In this document: in pieces, positions 1 to 7,533 of the stretch
Numbering within the stretch: position 1 is the first letter of the stretch
Layout: each line of letters starts with the position of its first letter
IMG/VR virus record: IMGVR_UViG_3300042477_000507
Location: 1-58,851 of that record
Direction: 5' to 3' (one strand)
From: a virus
Length of the DNA: 58,851 bases
The notes under the pieces: model-generated
Told to the model about the DNA's origin: nothing
What the model saw: only the letters and a program-made list of their open reading frames with translations
The model's database searches: none
Made by a program: the position numbers and the translations under genes

Positions 1-1187
1 AAAGAGTCGCGTTCTAGCTGAAACTTAAACAAAGCCTCTTTCAGGATGTCAACACCGGCCCCACTTTGATTCGTTGAGCTAAAAAAGCCACTAGCAACGA
101 TGCGGCCATCGGCGTAAGAGGTTCCAGTAATGTTATACTCAACAGAGCTATTCGCACCCGCGCTTACCCAAGAACCCCCCGTCGTTGCACCAGTTGCACG
201 AACCTGCCAGTTAAAATTGCCAGTAGAAATAGAAAGCAAAGAAAGCGCTGTTAGGATGACAATTCCATCAAGACGAGCAGACTTGAGACGAAGTGAAATC
301 ACTGGGTAAAAGGTCCCAGCAGTACCAAGCGTGCGAGGAGAGGTCAACGGAATTGAGACGGCTTGCTGTAATCCCCGGAGTTCGTAGCCGCCTTCAGAAA
401 TCACTGTCGAGCAGATTTGCTTTAACGTGCTTGCACTCGCAGTTCCTGCCGTGTTCTCGATTTCATAGCGCAATGGCAATGATGCAGTTGTAATATAAGT
501 TGAAGCAATAAGATTGGCGTGATGGAAAGAGTGGCACAGGATAAAAACTCCGTTAATCACAAAGCCAAGTCGAACAGTGCCCAGCCCGAGCCACTCAATA
601 TCGACCCACATAATCTGTGCCTTTGTCGCATCAAGCGCAAAGCCTGACTCACCTGTTCCGTCAAGCTTGTCGCCGTTCCAGTCAGCTTGAGCAACTTTTG
701 TTTCAACGACAGACCCACTAACTGAGCTGCGCTCAACGAAAGAGAGCGTTGAGCCATCCAGCTCCAAATAGATGCCGTTCGCCACTCCATAATATCCAAC
801 ACGCTGCCTCAGCCCCGCTTTTGCGGGGTTCATCACGAAAGTGTTCAACGCAAGTAACGACTTACCTGGCTGATAACTAAAACACTTGGTCGTTTCTCTG
901 TAAACCTTAGATCCCGAAGCTGTCGTAACAGCAAGATCAACAAGACCCTCGTTTGCCGAAAATGTCGCAGCACCGCTATTCGATACGCTCGTAGCCCACA
1001 GCCCATTATCCGCGTACCGATGACTCGAATCAAAAAGCGTCAACGGATCAGAAACCCTTAGACGCCCAAAAGCATCAACAGATGCACCTGAAAAACTTGA
1101 ATCTACTTCAAGCTTGCCATCATTTGTTGCATCAATCTCTCTTGCGGCGCCCGTGGGCAGTGTTCCGTGGACTACAGCGTCAGGCAT
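1..1187 (-). CDS. Virion structural protein, 3' part cut by window edge
   Basis: An open frame starts at ATG 1187 (MPDAVVHGTLPTGAARE) and runs without a stop through the left edge, giving about 395 visible residues. The segment DPLTLFDSSHRYADNGLW resembles a motif seen in phage particle proteins that start with a default-value declaration. The rest is beta-rich, Gly/Ser/Thr-rich and has no enzymatic motif. It follows the tail-tube gene and a terminator, so it belongs to the tail or head surface set. The structural role is inferred from context; the exact role is unknown. Confidence 0.75.
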   Translation of the reverse strand, partial: MPDAVVHGTLPTGAAREIDATNDGKLEVDSSFSGASVDAFGRLRVSDPLTLFDSSHRYADNGLWATSVSNSGAATFSANEGLVDLAVTTASGSKVYRETTKCFSYQPGKSLLALNTFVMNPAKAGLRQRVGYYGVANGIYLELDGSTLSFVERSSVSGSVVETKVAQADWNGDKLDGTGESGFALDATKAQIMWVDIEWLGLGTVRLGFVINGVFILCHSFHHANLIASTYITTASLPLRYEIENTAGTASASTLKQICSTVISEGGYELRGLQQAVSIPLTSPRTLGTAGTFYPVISLRLKSARLDGIVILTALSLLSISTGNFNWQVRATGATTGGSWVSAGANSSVEYNITGTSYADGRIVASGFFSSTNQSGAGVDILKEALFKFQLERDS

Positions 1188-1200
1188 GATCGTACTCAGA

Positions 1201-1229
1201 AAAAAGAAAAGCCCCGCCGAAGCGGGGCT
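1201..1229 (-). terminator. Intrinsic terminator after the tail-tube gene
   Basis: Read on the minus strand, the stem AGCCCCGC, loop TTCG and GCGGGGCT is followed by TTTTCTTTTTT. It lies between the tail-tube gene and the next structural gene, so readthrough would be needed for that gene unless it has its own promoter. Confidence 0.9.
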
Positions 1230-1246
1230 GTGTAACCCTGGCTGAA

Positions 1247-2014
1247 TCAGGTGGTAGCAAAGTCAAAGCTCACAGCTTCCGAAGGACGGAAGTTGATGGC
1301 AACAGACTGAGCGTCGTCCGGATTCACGTTCAGAGAAGCCGAGGTCAGGGTGACAGGCATCTCGATCGAGCGAGATTTAGTGTCATCCACAGAGCCACCA
1401 GACTCAATGCGCTCCAGGTAGAGCTTCATGCCAGCGCCCACCTGTTTGCGCAGCAGCACGTCCTGCACGAGGCGATTGGCCAGAGCGTTATCTTCGTCGG
1501 TCATGTAGACGTTGGCGGTGCCATTGGCATCACCAAAGCCAGAGATGTACTTGCGGAAGGGCACGTACTGACCAAGGGTCTGACCGATGGTTGTAACATC
1601 AATTTCGGCGCGTGAAATTTCAAGGCTCCAGTCGCGCACTTCTGCCACAACTGCGTAGCTGGCGTAGAACACTTCAAACTTGTTAGGCGCAGCAACAGTG
1701 CCGTCATCAGCAATGTCAACAGTTGCACCGCCAGCAGTGGTGGAAACTTGCAGAAGTCCAGTGGAGCTGCTGTAAGCAATTACGTAATAGGTGGTTGCGG
1801 TACTGAGAGGGGAAGGAAGGGTGCCAGAACCAGCAGCGCCAGTTTGCGTATTGCGGAAGTTAAATTTTACAGGATCGCCAACCTTGAAATTCAGATTGGC
1901 TCCAACGTTGATCGTGTCGCTTCCGACAACAATATCGGATTCACCAAAAGTTGCTGTGGTACCTGCGGGCTTGTAGTAGAAGGCGCCAGAAACGCCGGAC
2001 AGAACGGTTGCCAT
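1247..2014 (-). CDS. Major tail tube-like protein
   Basis: A 255-residue protein with no signal peptide. Residues about 125-150 contain the segment EVRDWSLEISRAEIDVTTIG, shared in pattern with the protein at 57652-58083 (KIRDWSLDTTVELLST). Such segments are typical of siphophage tail-tube subunits. The C-terminal part is rich in beta-strand residues. An inserted region (residues about 25-110) looks like an extra surface domain. It lies directly after the neck genes, the usual place for the tail tube. The family call rests on motif and position; the exact stoichiometric role is inferred. Confidence 0.7.
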   Translation of the reverse strand: MATVLSGVSGAFYYKPAGTTATFGESDIVVGSDTINVGANLNFKVGDPVKFNFRNTQTGAAGSGTLPSPLSTATTYYVIAYSSSTGLLQVSTTAGGATVDIADDGTVAAPNKFEVFYASYAVVAEVRDWSLEISRAEIDVTTIGQTLGQYVPFRKYISGFGDANGTANVYMTDEDNALANRLVQDVLLRKQVGAGMKLYLERIESGGSVDDTKSRSIEMPVTLTSASLNVNPDDAQSVAINFRPSEAVSFDFATT

Positions 2015-2071
2015 GACAAGAAGGGGGTAGTGGCTTGTGTGGGCACTGCCCAGCTAGATACAGGTTAGCGA

Positions 2072-2500
2072 TTACTTGACGCTCGCCTGCCAACCGGTAT
2101 CAATACGCCCAATAAAATGAGGCGAATCATTTGGCGACTGAAAAGACGGCCCAGTAATTGCACCTGTTCTTACATAAGTAGTAGTCGATGTTTTATTTGC
2201 TGCATTTAGCGCATCAAGAGTCTGCTTTGCAAGCTGAATTAACTGTTGGCAACGTGCTGGTCCTGCGCTTTTGGGAGCAAAGCAGCGAATAATTAATGCA
2301 CCTCTCGCGTAATCAAGCGACCCATCAAGCGTCGATTCGGTCGTCAATCCAAACGTAACGTTGATTCGCACGTATTCACTCGGTGGGTCAGGAGGAACCG
2401 CAGTGATGTTATCAAAATAAACAGGAACAGGCGGAGATTGAGTGTTGTAAACGGTAAGCAATGGTGCCTCGATCTTGGCACGAATGGACTGATAGTTCAT
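2072..2500 (-). CDS. Tail terminator-like protein (DUF4128/gpU-like)
   Basis: A 142-residue protein with an alpha/beta pattern: MNYQSIRAKIEAPLLTVY at the start, a central EYVRINVTFG strand, then ARGALIIRCFAPKSAGPARC and a helix with QQLIQLAKQTLDAL. This arrangement is that of tail-terminator (gpU-like, DUF4128) proteins, which cap the tail tube and join it to the head. Its start overlaps the upstream stop by one base, which indicates translational coupling. Assignment is by pattern and by its position between neck and tube genes. Confidence 0.65.
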   Translation of the reverse strand: MNYQSIRAKIEAPLLTVYNTQSPPVPVYFDNITAVPPDPPSEYVRINVTFGLTTESTLDGSLDYARGALIIRCFAPKSAGPARCQQLIQLAKQTLDALNAANKTSTTTYVRTGAITGPSFQSPNDSPHFIGRIDTGWQASVK

Positions 2501-3072
2501 TAACGAATACCTCCAAATCCAATGCTAAAACCGTAACGAAGATTTTTGTTCAATTTACCACCCAGTGCATAAGTTGTTAGCCAGTCAGGCTCTGCCGTAA
2601 TCATTGCGTTTGGCTTGCTACTGTCGTCATGGCCCATGCTGATGTCATAACGAAAAGACGGCTCCTGCTCGCCATCTGCGTCTTTCGGGCGAAAGCCAAA
2701 CTCAACAGGATCTTTTAGCGGATCGGCATCATTTGGATGCGTGAAAATTGCTTCCTCGCCATCAATTGCGATTGCAGCATGTGGCGCGGTATTTACAATC
2801 TGAAATTGCTTTACCCCTTTTTCGATTGCTTTCTGAAAGCGCGAGACAGGAAAATTGCGCTTGTCATATTTATAGATTCTGCCTGAACCTCTTGGCGAAG
2901 ATGCACTTTGCCCAGGTCCAACAACATCCCAAGAAGCGGAAAATTCACCACTCCAGGCCGGGCCAACATCAACTAAACCATTAATGATTTCCACGGCTGC
3001 GCTTTGAACACCGTAAGCAATTTCGTTCTTCATGCGTTTTGTTAGTTCCTTCAAATTGCTTTTCTTTGCCAT
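2500..3072 (-). CDS. HK97 gp10-like head-tail/tail completion protein
   Basis: A 190-residue protein. The N-terminal helix (KELTKRMKNEIAYGVQSAAVEI) and the VDVGPAWSGEFSASWDV segment near residues 33-50 match the pattern of gp10-like tail-completion proteins (a helix, then a D-x-G-x-x-x-G-x-x-x-x-S strand). Members sit at the head-tail interface. It lies between the head-closure gene (two bases apart) and the tail terminator, in the expected order. The C-terminal half is longer than in minimal relatives. Confidence 0.6.
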   Translation of the reverse strand: MAKKSNLKELTKRMKNEIAYGVQSAAVEIINGLVDVGPAWSGEFSASWDVVGPGQSASSPRGSGRIYKYDKRNFPVSRFQKAIEKGVKQFQIVNTAPHAAIAIDGEEAIFTHPNDADPLKDPVEFGFRPKDADGEQEPSFRYDISMGHDDSSKPNAMITAEPDWLTTYALGGKLNKNLRYGFSIGFGGIR

Positions 3073-3073
3073 A

Positions 3074-3451
3074 TCAACTCAACCTCCCAACAACTGAGTG
3101 CAGAATAGCGCTATCGCCTCGATACGAAAACATGCCAATAATTTTTGCAGTTCTTGTCACCCCATTCTGTAAGTAGCGAATTGAGTCAGTTGTTTGCGGA
3201 AAATACCCAGAAAGAGAGTCGGCGGCAATGAGAATTTTTACATCAGTTTGCTGATACAGCCCCTGCATCTCCTCTGGCTTTAATTCAGAGATAACAATCT
3301 TGATCGCAATCTCGGCTGCAGCTCCCGAAACCGTGCCTGTTGTTGGATTGTAAGTCGGATTTGCGTTGGCTTTAATATATGTCGCGTCAACCCCAAACTG
3401 ATTGATCAGCGGGGCGGGAATTGAAGAAAAAATGTCGTCAACGAGAGACAT
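3074..3451 (-). CDS. Head closure / head-tail joining protein
   Basis: A 125-residue protein without membrane segments, rich in short beta strands (EIAIKIVISEL, VKILIAADSL, ITRTAKIIGMF-like). The length, fold pattern and place between the connector adaptor and the gp10-like gene agree with a head-closure protein that stops DNA leaking after packaging. No catalytic motif is visible. The call is mostly from synteny. Confidence 0.5.
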   Translation of the reverse strand: MSLVDDIFSSIPAPLINQFGVDATYIKANANPTYNPTTGTVSGAAAEIAIKIVISELKPEEMQGLYQQTDVKILIAADSLSGYFPQTTDSIRYLQNGVTRTAKIIGMFSYRGDSAILHSVVGRLS

Positions 3452-3457
3452 GGTTCA

Positions 3458-4117
3458 TCACAGCGGGTTGCTGTACCAGCCGCCGCGAGCAGGGAAAACT
3501 TGATTCCCAGCGAAGCGAACACGACTCGGGCGGAACGAGGCGCCGCCGTAGTAGGGGTCAATACGCGCCGTGCTGCTACGGCTCACATACGGTTGATTGA
3601 AGCTTGGGTCAATCATGTAGCGATACAGAATATCCATTGCAAACGGTGGAATGTAATCAATTCCCGTTTGTGGAATGTCACCTTGCTTAAACTTGACGCG
3701 TAGTGCTCCATCGCCCAATTCAACTTCCTCGTATTGATTTGTGCTACGAAGAGTTGCACCACCATCGTTTGCGGCAACTGCTGTATATCCGCCCCCACTT
3801 CCAAGAAATGCCGCCATGTAAGCGACAGCAATTTCAAAATCAATTGGCAGCTCATCAGTTGGCAATTGGCGCCCATCAACCTTGATCAGGCGCGGCCAAG
3901 AAAGAGACTGCGAAGCATCGGCGACATACCCCTTCCACTTCAAGGGGTTGACAGTCATCGTTGCGGCAACAAGTGTCTGCTCTTTTTGTGTGTTGTTGAG
4001 AGCAAGCCAGGCCGTAATGCCAGCGCTCACAGGAAGCTCACCGAGAAGCGTGGTGGCCCTCGCAACACTGATGAAGGAGTTGGCGTTAGCAGCTCCCAGG
4101 GTCGATACGAAGGCCAT
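3458..4117 (-). CDS. Head-tail adaptor, DnaT-like domain
   Basis: A 219-residue protein beginning MAFVSTLGAANANSFISVA, with the segments WLALNNTQKEQTLVAATMTV and YVADASQSLSWPRL. This is the signature of the putative DnaT-like connector family common in phages of this gene order, where it acts as the adaptor on the portal ring. The motif QSLSWPR followed by a predicted helix (DFEIAVAYMAAFL) is well kept. It lies next to the capsid genes. Confidence 0.65.
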   Translation of the reverse strand: MAFVSTLGAANANSFISVARATTLLGELPVSAGITAWLALNNTQKEQTLVAATMTVNPLKWKGYVADASQSLSWPRLIKVDGRQLPTDELPIDFEIAVAYMAAFLGSGGGYTAVAANDGGATLRSTNQYEEVELGDGALRVKFKQGDIPQTGIDYIPPFAMDILYRYMIDPSFNQPYVSRSSTARIDPYYGGASFRPSRVRFAGNQVFPARGGWYSNPL

Positions 4118-4136
4118 CGTGACGCCTCTCTAGGGC

Positions 4137-4310
4137 TCAGCCCTTGACAGTGGTGGTCTTGGTCTTTGCGCTGGCCACGGGAGCCTTAGGCGCAGGTGCG
4201 GGGCAGGCGACAGGAGCTTCCTCAACGGGGGCTTCAGCAGGTGCTTCAACCTCAGTCTTCAGCTTGGCCTCTTCTTGCTCGCGTGCGAGACGAAAAGTAG
4301 TAATCGACAT
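4137..4310 (-). CDS. Small Ala/Pro-rich protein after the capsid gene
   Basis: A 57-residue frame from ATG 4310 to TGA 4137: MSITTFRLAREQEEAKLK at the start, then an Ala/Pro/Glu/Val-rich stretch and a basic C-terminus (ASAKTKTTTVKG). There is no recognisable domain. It sits between the capsid terminator and the connector gene. The charge pattern suggests a flexible, possibly capsid-associated protein; this is a guess. Confidence 0.6.
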   Translation of the reverse strand: MSITTFRLAREQEEAKLKTEVEAPAEAPVEEAPVACPAPAPKAPVASAKTKTTTVKG

Positions 4311-4324
4311 GACGGTTACTTGAT

Positions 4325-4350
4325 AGTGAAAAGCCCCTCCGAAGAGGGGC
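4325..4350 (-). terminator. Intrinsic terminator after major capsid gene
   Basis: Minus-strand stem GCCCCTC, loop TTCG and GAGGGGC, followed by TTTTCACTAT. It lies 15 bases after the capsid stop and would cut expression of the downstream connector genes relative to the capsid. Confidence 0.85.
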
Positions 4351-4364
4351 CGTGACTACAGCGA

Positions 4365-5348
4365 TCAGATGTAGCAGCGGAGCTGCGTGATCCGAATGTT
4401 GCGATCGTCGGTGAACACCTTGTCCCAGTTGGTGCCAGTAGCAAGCTCAGCATTGGTGGGCGAGTTGCCAGCAGCGTTGCCAACCCAACTGATGCCATTG
4501 GGATGCACCAGATAGTGCGTCCGGTTGATCAGGTAGTCGATGCCCTTCAGGGAATCGCGGTCAGTCTCGAGCGGGGTCTTGGCAGGAGCAGTTGCAAAAG
4601 CAAATGCACCAGGGCCGAAGAAGTAGGTGTGCAGCACGTCAGCACCGCCAGTACCGGCGCCAGCATCAACAGGCAGGGTGTCGTCAACGAACACCGGGCG
4701 ACCCAGGTAGGTGCCCAGCTCAAGGCGTTGAGCAGACAGGCGAGTATCGAGCTGAGAGGTGCTGGAAGCAGGAACAATCAGATCCAGCTTCATCAGTGCG
4801 TAGTAGATGCGGGAGTGCATCAGAACGCCAGTCAGCTCTTGACCCGCATCACCCAGCTTGGCGATGGCGTCAACCATCACGCTTTGAGAGAGCTGAGTGC
4901 TGGTACCGCCAGCAGCGTGAGAGGAGGTCAGAGGACCACCGGTGGCGAACAGACCCTTGATCACGTTGATCAGCGAGGTCTGCATGTCGCGCACCCAATA
5001 CTGACCAGTGCGACGAGCAATGGCCTGCATGGGGTCAGAGCCAGCCAGTTCACCAGCCAGGTCAGAAGCCTTCCAAGCCTTACCACGCATGTTGCGCACG
5101 CCGGTCTGCACGTCGCCAGCCAGAGTGGCGGCGGTCAAACCAGTGGTGTCATCAAGGATCTCGGAGTCACCCGACAGATCACCGAAGAAAGGCAGGTCGA
5201 TGGTCTTGCCGCCTTTAGCAAACTCAGCCTGGATGGCAGAGTTCGTAACCATCAGGCCGGAAGTGACCAGAGCGTTGCGGTTTTGCAGCTCTTCCTGCTG
5301 GTATTCCAGGAAAAGCTGAGGAATAAAAGGAATGCCAGCGAGAAGCAT
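4365..5348 (-). CDS. Major capsid protein (HK97-fold)
   Basis: A 327-residue protein with the pattern of coat proteins of HK97-fold phages: an N-terminal helical arm (PFIPQLFLEYQQEELQNRNA), a glycine-rich E-loop-like region with KTIDLPFFGDLSG, a spine helix with a GVLMHSRIYYALMKLDLI segment (residues about 185-200) and a C-terminal A-domain with YLINRTHYLVHPNGISWVG. A GAGG-type ribosome site (GAGGCAAAGACA) precedes ATG 5348. Its terminator and long palindromic leader suggest independent control. Confident as capsid; the subfamily is uncertain. Confidence 0.85.
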   Translation of the reverse strand: MLLAGIPFIPQLFLEYQQEELQNRNALVTSGLMVTNSAIQAEFAKGGKTIDLPFFGDLSGDSEILDDTTGLTAATLAGDVQTGVRNMRGKAWKASDLAGELAGSDPMQAIARRTGQYWVRDMQTSLINVIKGLFATGGPLTSSHAAGGTSTQLSQSVMVDAIAKLGDAGQELTGVLMHSRIYYALMKLDLIVPASSTSQLDTRLSAQRLELGTYLGRPVFVDDTLPVDAGAGTGGADVLHTYFFGPGAFAFATAPAKTPLETDRDSLKGIDYLINRTHYLVHPNGISWVGNAAGNSPTNAELATGTNWDKVFTDDRNIRITQLRCYI

Positions 5349-5390
5349 TGTCTTTGCCTCAAAGAAGAGAAGAAAACAAACGAGCTGCCT

Positions 5391-5483
5391 ACAGCACTGC
5401 TGTCAGGCGGATTGAAAAAGTTTGTGTCGGTACAACCGCACTGCGCGAGCGCTTGGCTCGACTTCACGAGGCACGGCCTCTAA
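5391..5483 (-). promoter_or_regulatory. Palindrome-containing leader of the capsid gene
   Basis: The 145-base gap upstream of the capsid gene contains a perfect palindrome, ACAGCA-C-TGCTGT (5391-5403), and a hairpin, GAGGC-CGT-GCCTC (5471-5483). I see no consensus sigma70 promoter in it, so a late promoter of another type may be present. Function is unknown. Confidence 0.4.
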
Positions 5484-5493
5484 CACTGAAATA

Positions 5494-5679
5494 CTAGCGC
5501 TTCTTCTTAGCGGCAGGCTTCCGCTTCTTTTTCGGAGGCATACCACTTTCACTTGCGGCAATTGCCATCGCTTGAGCACGACTTGTCACCTTTGCACCCG
5601 AAGATGACTTAAGTGTTCCAGCGTAAAATTCTCTCATCACCTTTTCAAATTTACTTTGTTGCTTACTTGGTTTTTTCAT
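5494..5679 (-). CDS. Small basic protein, DUF6496-like
   Basis: Starting at ATG 5679 the protein is 61 residues (MKKPSKQQSKFEKVMREFYA...). The core KVMREFYAGTLKSSSGAKVT and SRAQAMAIAASES matches the DUF6496 pattern. The tail is KKKRKP-type and ends in a lysine/arginine-rich patch. This family is widespread in phages and has no established function. The basic tail suggests nucleic acid binding. An upstream in-frame start at 5694 is possible but adds residues not seen in the family. Confidence 0.75.
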   Translation of the reverse strand: MKKPSKQQSKFEKVMREFYAGTLKSSSGAKVTSRAQAMAIAASESGMPPKKKRKPAAKKKR

Positions 5680-5698
5680 GATTAACAAATGCAAGTTA

Positions 5699-5726
5699 AT
5701 AAAAAAGCCCCACCGAAGTGAGGCCC
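5699..5726 (-). terminator. Intrinsic terminator
   Basis: Minus-strand stem GCCTCAC, loop TTCG and GTGGGGC (one G-U pair), followed by TTTTTTATT. It separates the 96-residue structural gene from the DUF6496-like gene. Confidence 0.85.
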
Positions 5727-5746
5727 TTTAAAAAAATGGACGGGGA

Positions 5747-6037
5747 TCAGGCGGTGGTGTCCAGAGTCCAGCCCTTGCCAGTGGCAACAGCTTTCTCACC
5801 GGCGGACACAGTGGCATTACCAGCGGTACCGCTGATGTCCAAGGTCTGGGTGCCGGTCACGGTGGGGAGACCAGCAAACAGTTCCACCAGGTTGGCGCGG
5901 GTGAAAGCAGCAGGGATCACGTAGATGCTGCCGCTGGCCATACCGGCGTCGTAGGAGATGCGAAGAGAGGTAATGACCTCTTCGACCGCAGAAGTGATCT
6001 GGCGGCCAATGACGTTGCGATCAGTCTTGAAAGGCAT
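5747..6037 (-). CDS. Small structural/decoration-like protein
   Basis: A 96-residue protein. The second half, NLVELFAGLPTVTG plus a TLDISGTAGNATVS strand and ATGKGWTLDTTA, resembles single units of BspA-type leucine-rich repeats often found in phage surface proteins. It lies between scaffold-side genes and the capsid, where head decoration proteins are common. The role is inferred from position only. Confidence 0.55.
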   Translation of the reverse strand: MPFKTDRNVIGRQITSAVEEVITSLRISYDAGMASGSIYVIPAAFTRANLVELFAGLPTVTGTQTLDISGTAGNATVSAGEKAVATGKGWTLDTTA

Positions 6038-6063
6038 GACAAATGAGGTGAGCGCTCTGACAC

Positions 6064-6306
6064 ATGCTAAGAACCCCGGCCCCTCCTAGCCTTTTCTTGC
6101 ATCGCGGGCGAACGGTGTCAGAAAGACGCACATGGAACTCGCCTGTGCGCGAGCCCTGGAACCCAATCATTCATCACCTACTGAAGGCCGTAGACACGCA
6201 CAATCGACTTTATTTTCAAACCTGCGACGAATGGCATCTTCAAAAAGCTAGAGAAATGCGTGCGTATGTAGTTGAACTTAAGGATTGGATTAAAAGCCAG
6301 GAGTGA
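6064..6306 (+). CDS. Small hypothetical protein on the opposite strand
   Basis: An 80-residue frame on the plus strand within a minus-strand cluster. The C-terminal 50 residues (PIIHHLLKAVDTHNRLYF... and MRAYVVELKDWIKSQE) have a helical pattern I recall from small cyanophage and cyanobacterial proteins. The first 17 residues look spurious, and GTG 6115 (start VSERRTW) is an alternative that leaves room for a divergent promoter. Function unknown. Confidence 0.5.
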   Translation: MLRTPAPPSLFLHRGRTVSERRTWNSPVREPWNPIIHHLLKAVDTHNRLYFQTCDEWHLQKAREMRAYVVELKDWIKSQE

Positions 6307-6315
6307 ATCTCTTAT

Positions 6316-6588
6316 CTACCATTTAACCTTGTCAGCCCAATAAGCTGCACTCATCTTTCCTTTAGAGATATTATCAGCATGTCTTGCCTTGAAAGCGCGT
6401 TGACGCGCTTTTTCTCTCTCTGCTCTAGGATTGCTACCGGCCCCGGAGACGCCCTGCTGCCCAAAGCGAATCAACTTAACTTCATCGCCACTTTTTGCAA
6501 GAACAGCGTGCGACTTGGTGGGATGATTAGGCGTTCTCTTGGGCTTATTGTAACCTTCAAAAGTCTCCCCGCGATAAGTAATGGACAT
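6316..6588 (-). CDS. DUF6321-like small basic protein
   Basis: A 90-residue protein matching the DUF6321 pattern closely: YRGETFEGYNKPKRTPNH, then VKLIRFGQQGVSGAG, KARQRAFKARHADNI and the C-terminus GKMSAAYWADKVKW. The family is common in phages near capsid genes. It is rich in Lys/Arg and is probably a virion or DNA-binding protein. Function unproven. Confidence 0.85.
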   Translation of the reverse strand: MSITYRGETFEGYNKPKRTPNHPTKSHAVLAKSGDEVKLIRFGQQGVSGAGSNPRAEREKARQRAFKARHADNISKGKMSAAYWADKVKW

Positions 6589-6620
6589 TTTGCAAAAGCG
6601 GCTAGTCGCACACTAGCGAT

Positions 6621-6643
6621 AAAAAAGCCCCCAGGCGGGGGCT
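6621..6643 (-). terminator. Intrinsic terminator after the scaffold gene
   Basis: Minus-strand stem GCCCCC, loop GCCT, then GGGGGC followed by TTTTTTATC. It is directly after the scaffold-like gene. Confidence 0.85.
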
Positions 6644-6669
6644 GAATCCTTCATCTACCACAGATGAAT

Positions 6670-7512
6670 CTACATCGTTTGCAGCGCCCTGCCCAGCACG
6701 GGATCAAGCTTGCCTGCAATGCGCGCCTCAGAGATCAAACGCTTTGCCTTGTCTGGATCCTTCTGCAAGATTTCTGCCGCCTTCGTGGCATTCAGGGAAT
6801 CCTTGCTGAACGGGTTGTTCGAGTAGGACGGCGTAGCAGAACGATTCGTGGTCATGCCCGATCCAGTCGCACCGCTTCCTGCAAAGTAAACAGAGAACTC
6901 CTCGTCGTCACGAAGACGAGAAACGGCGTCACGAAGAGATACGGGATCATCCTCAGACCCATACACAACAGTGTTCTCGTCATCGAGAAGACGGAACTTC
7001 TCCTTCAGCAACTTGTAAAGATGCGACGGACGACGACATTCAACTTTTGACAGCTCGTCAGTCACATAACGCTCAAGCTTGTTCTCTCGACGCTGCTCTC
7101 GCTCTTGATTGCGCTGCTGCTCAAGTTCCTCATTCACCTTGCGCAAATCAGCAAGCTCCTTGCGAAGGGAGGTGAACTGGGCTTTCAGAGCCTCGTTCAT
7201 CGCATCAGAAGGTGTCTGCTCCTGCTGCTTGCTCGATTGCTGCTGCTGAGCCTCAGCGGTGGCAGTGTCGGTCTTGCGAGCGAGCCCAGCAATGCGCTCA
7301 GCAATCGCTTCTTCGTCAAGATCGTCGCTCAGCTCGATGCCAGCAACTTTCAAAAAGCTATCGACGGTCTTCTTTTTCTTAAGATCCTTCAGCAGCCCTT
7401 CTTTTGTTGCCTTGAGCTTCGCGCCCTCACTTTCCAGCTCACCAGTCTTCTTTTGAAGTGCCTGGATCAACGCAAGAGCGTCTTCAAGAGTTTCGGGGGT
7501 GTGCTCGGTCAC
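6670..7512 (-). CDS. Capsid scaffolding protein
   Basis: A 280-residue, highly charged protein with two long coiled-coil segments (residues about 8-50 and 105-160, rich in Glu/Gln/Lys/Arg), a Gln-rich linker (AEAQQQQSSKQQ) and a flexible Gly/Ser/Asn part near residues 213-235. It is placed between the portal and capsid genes, where scaffolds are found in this gene order. There is no protease motif. The scaffold role is inferred from composition and synteny. Confidence 0.7.
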   Translation of the reverse strand: MTEHTPETLEDALALIQALQKKTGELESEGAKLKATKEGLLKDLKKKKTVDSFLKVAGIELSDDLDEEAIAERIAGLARKTDTATAEAQQQQSSKQQEQTPSDAMNEALKAQFTSLRKELADLRKVNEELEQQRNQEREQRRENKLERYVTDELSKVECRRPSHLYKLLKEKFRLLDDENTVVYGSEDDPVSLRDAVSRLRDDEEFSVYFAGSGATGSGMTTNRSATPSYSNNPFSKDSLNATKAAEILQKDPDKAKRLISEARIAGKLDPVLGRALQTM

Positions 7513-7533
7513 GCAAAGTCGTCTGTTGACTCG

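Noticed and set aside
4503-5483. 326-codon plus-strand frame opposite the capsid gene
   Set aside because: It is the antisense shadow of the major capsid protein, with Gln/His/Ser-rich residues arising from its codon usage.
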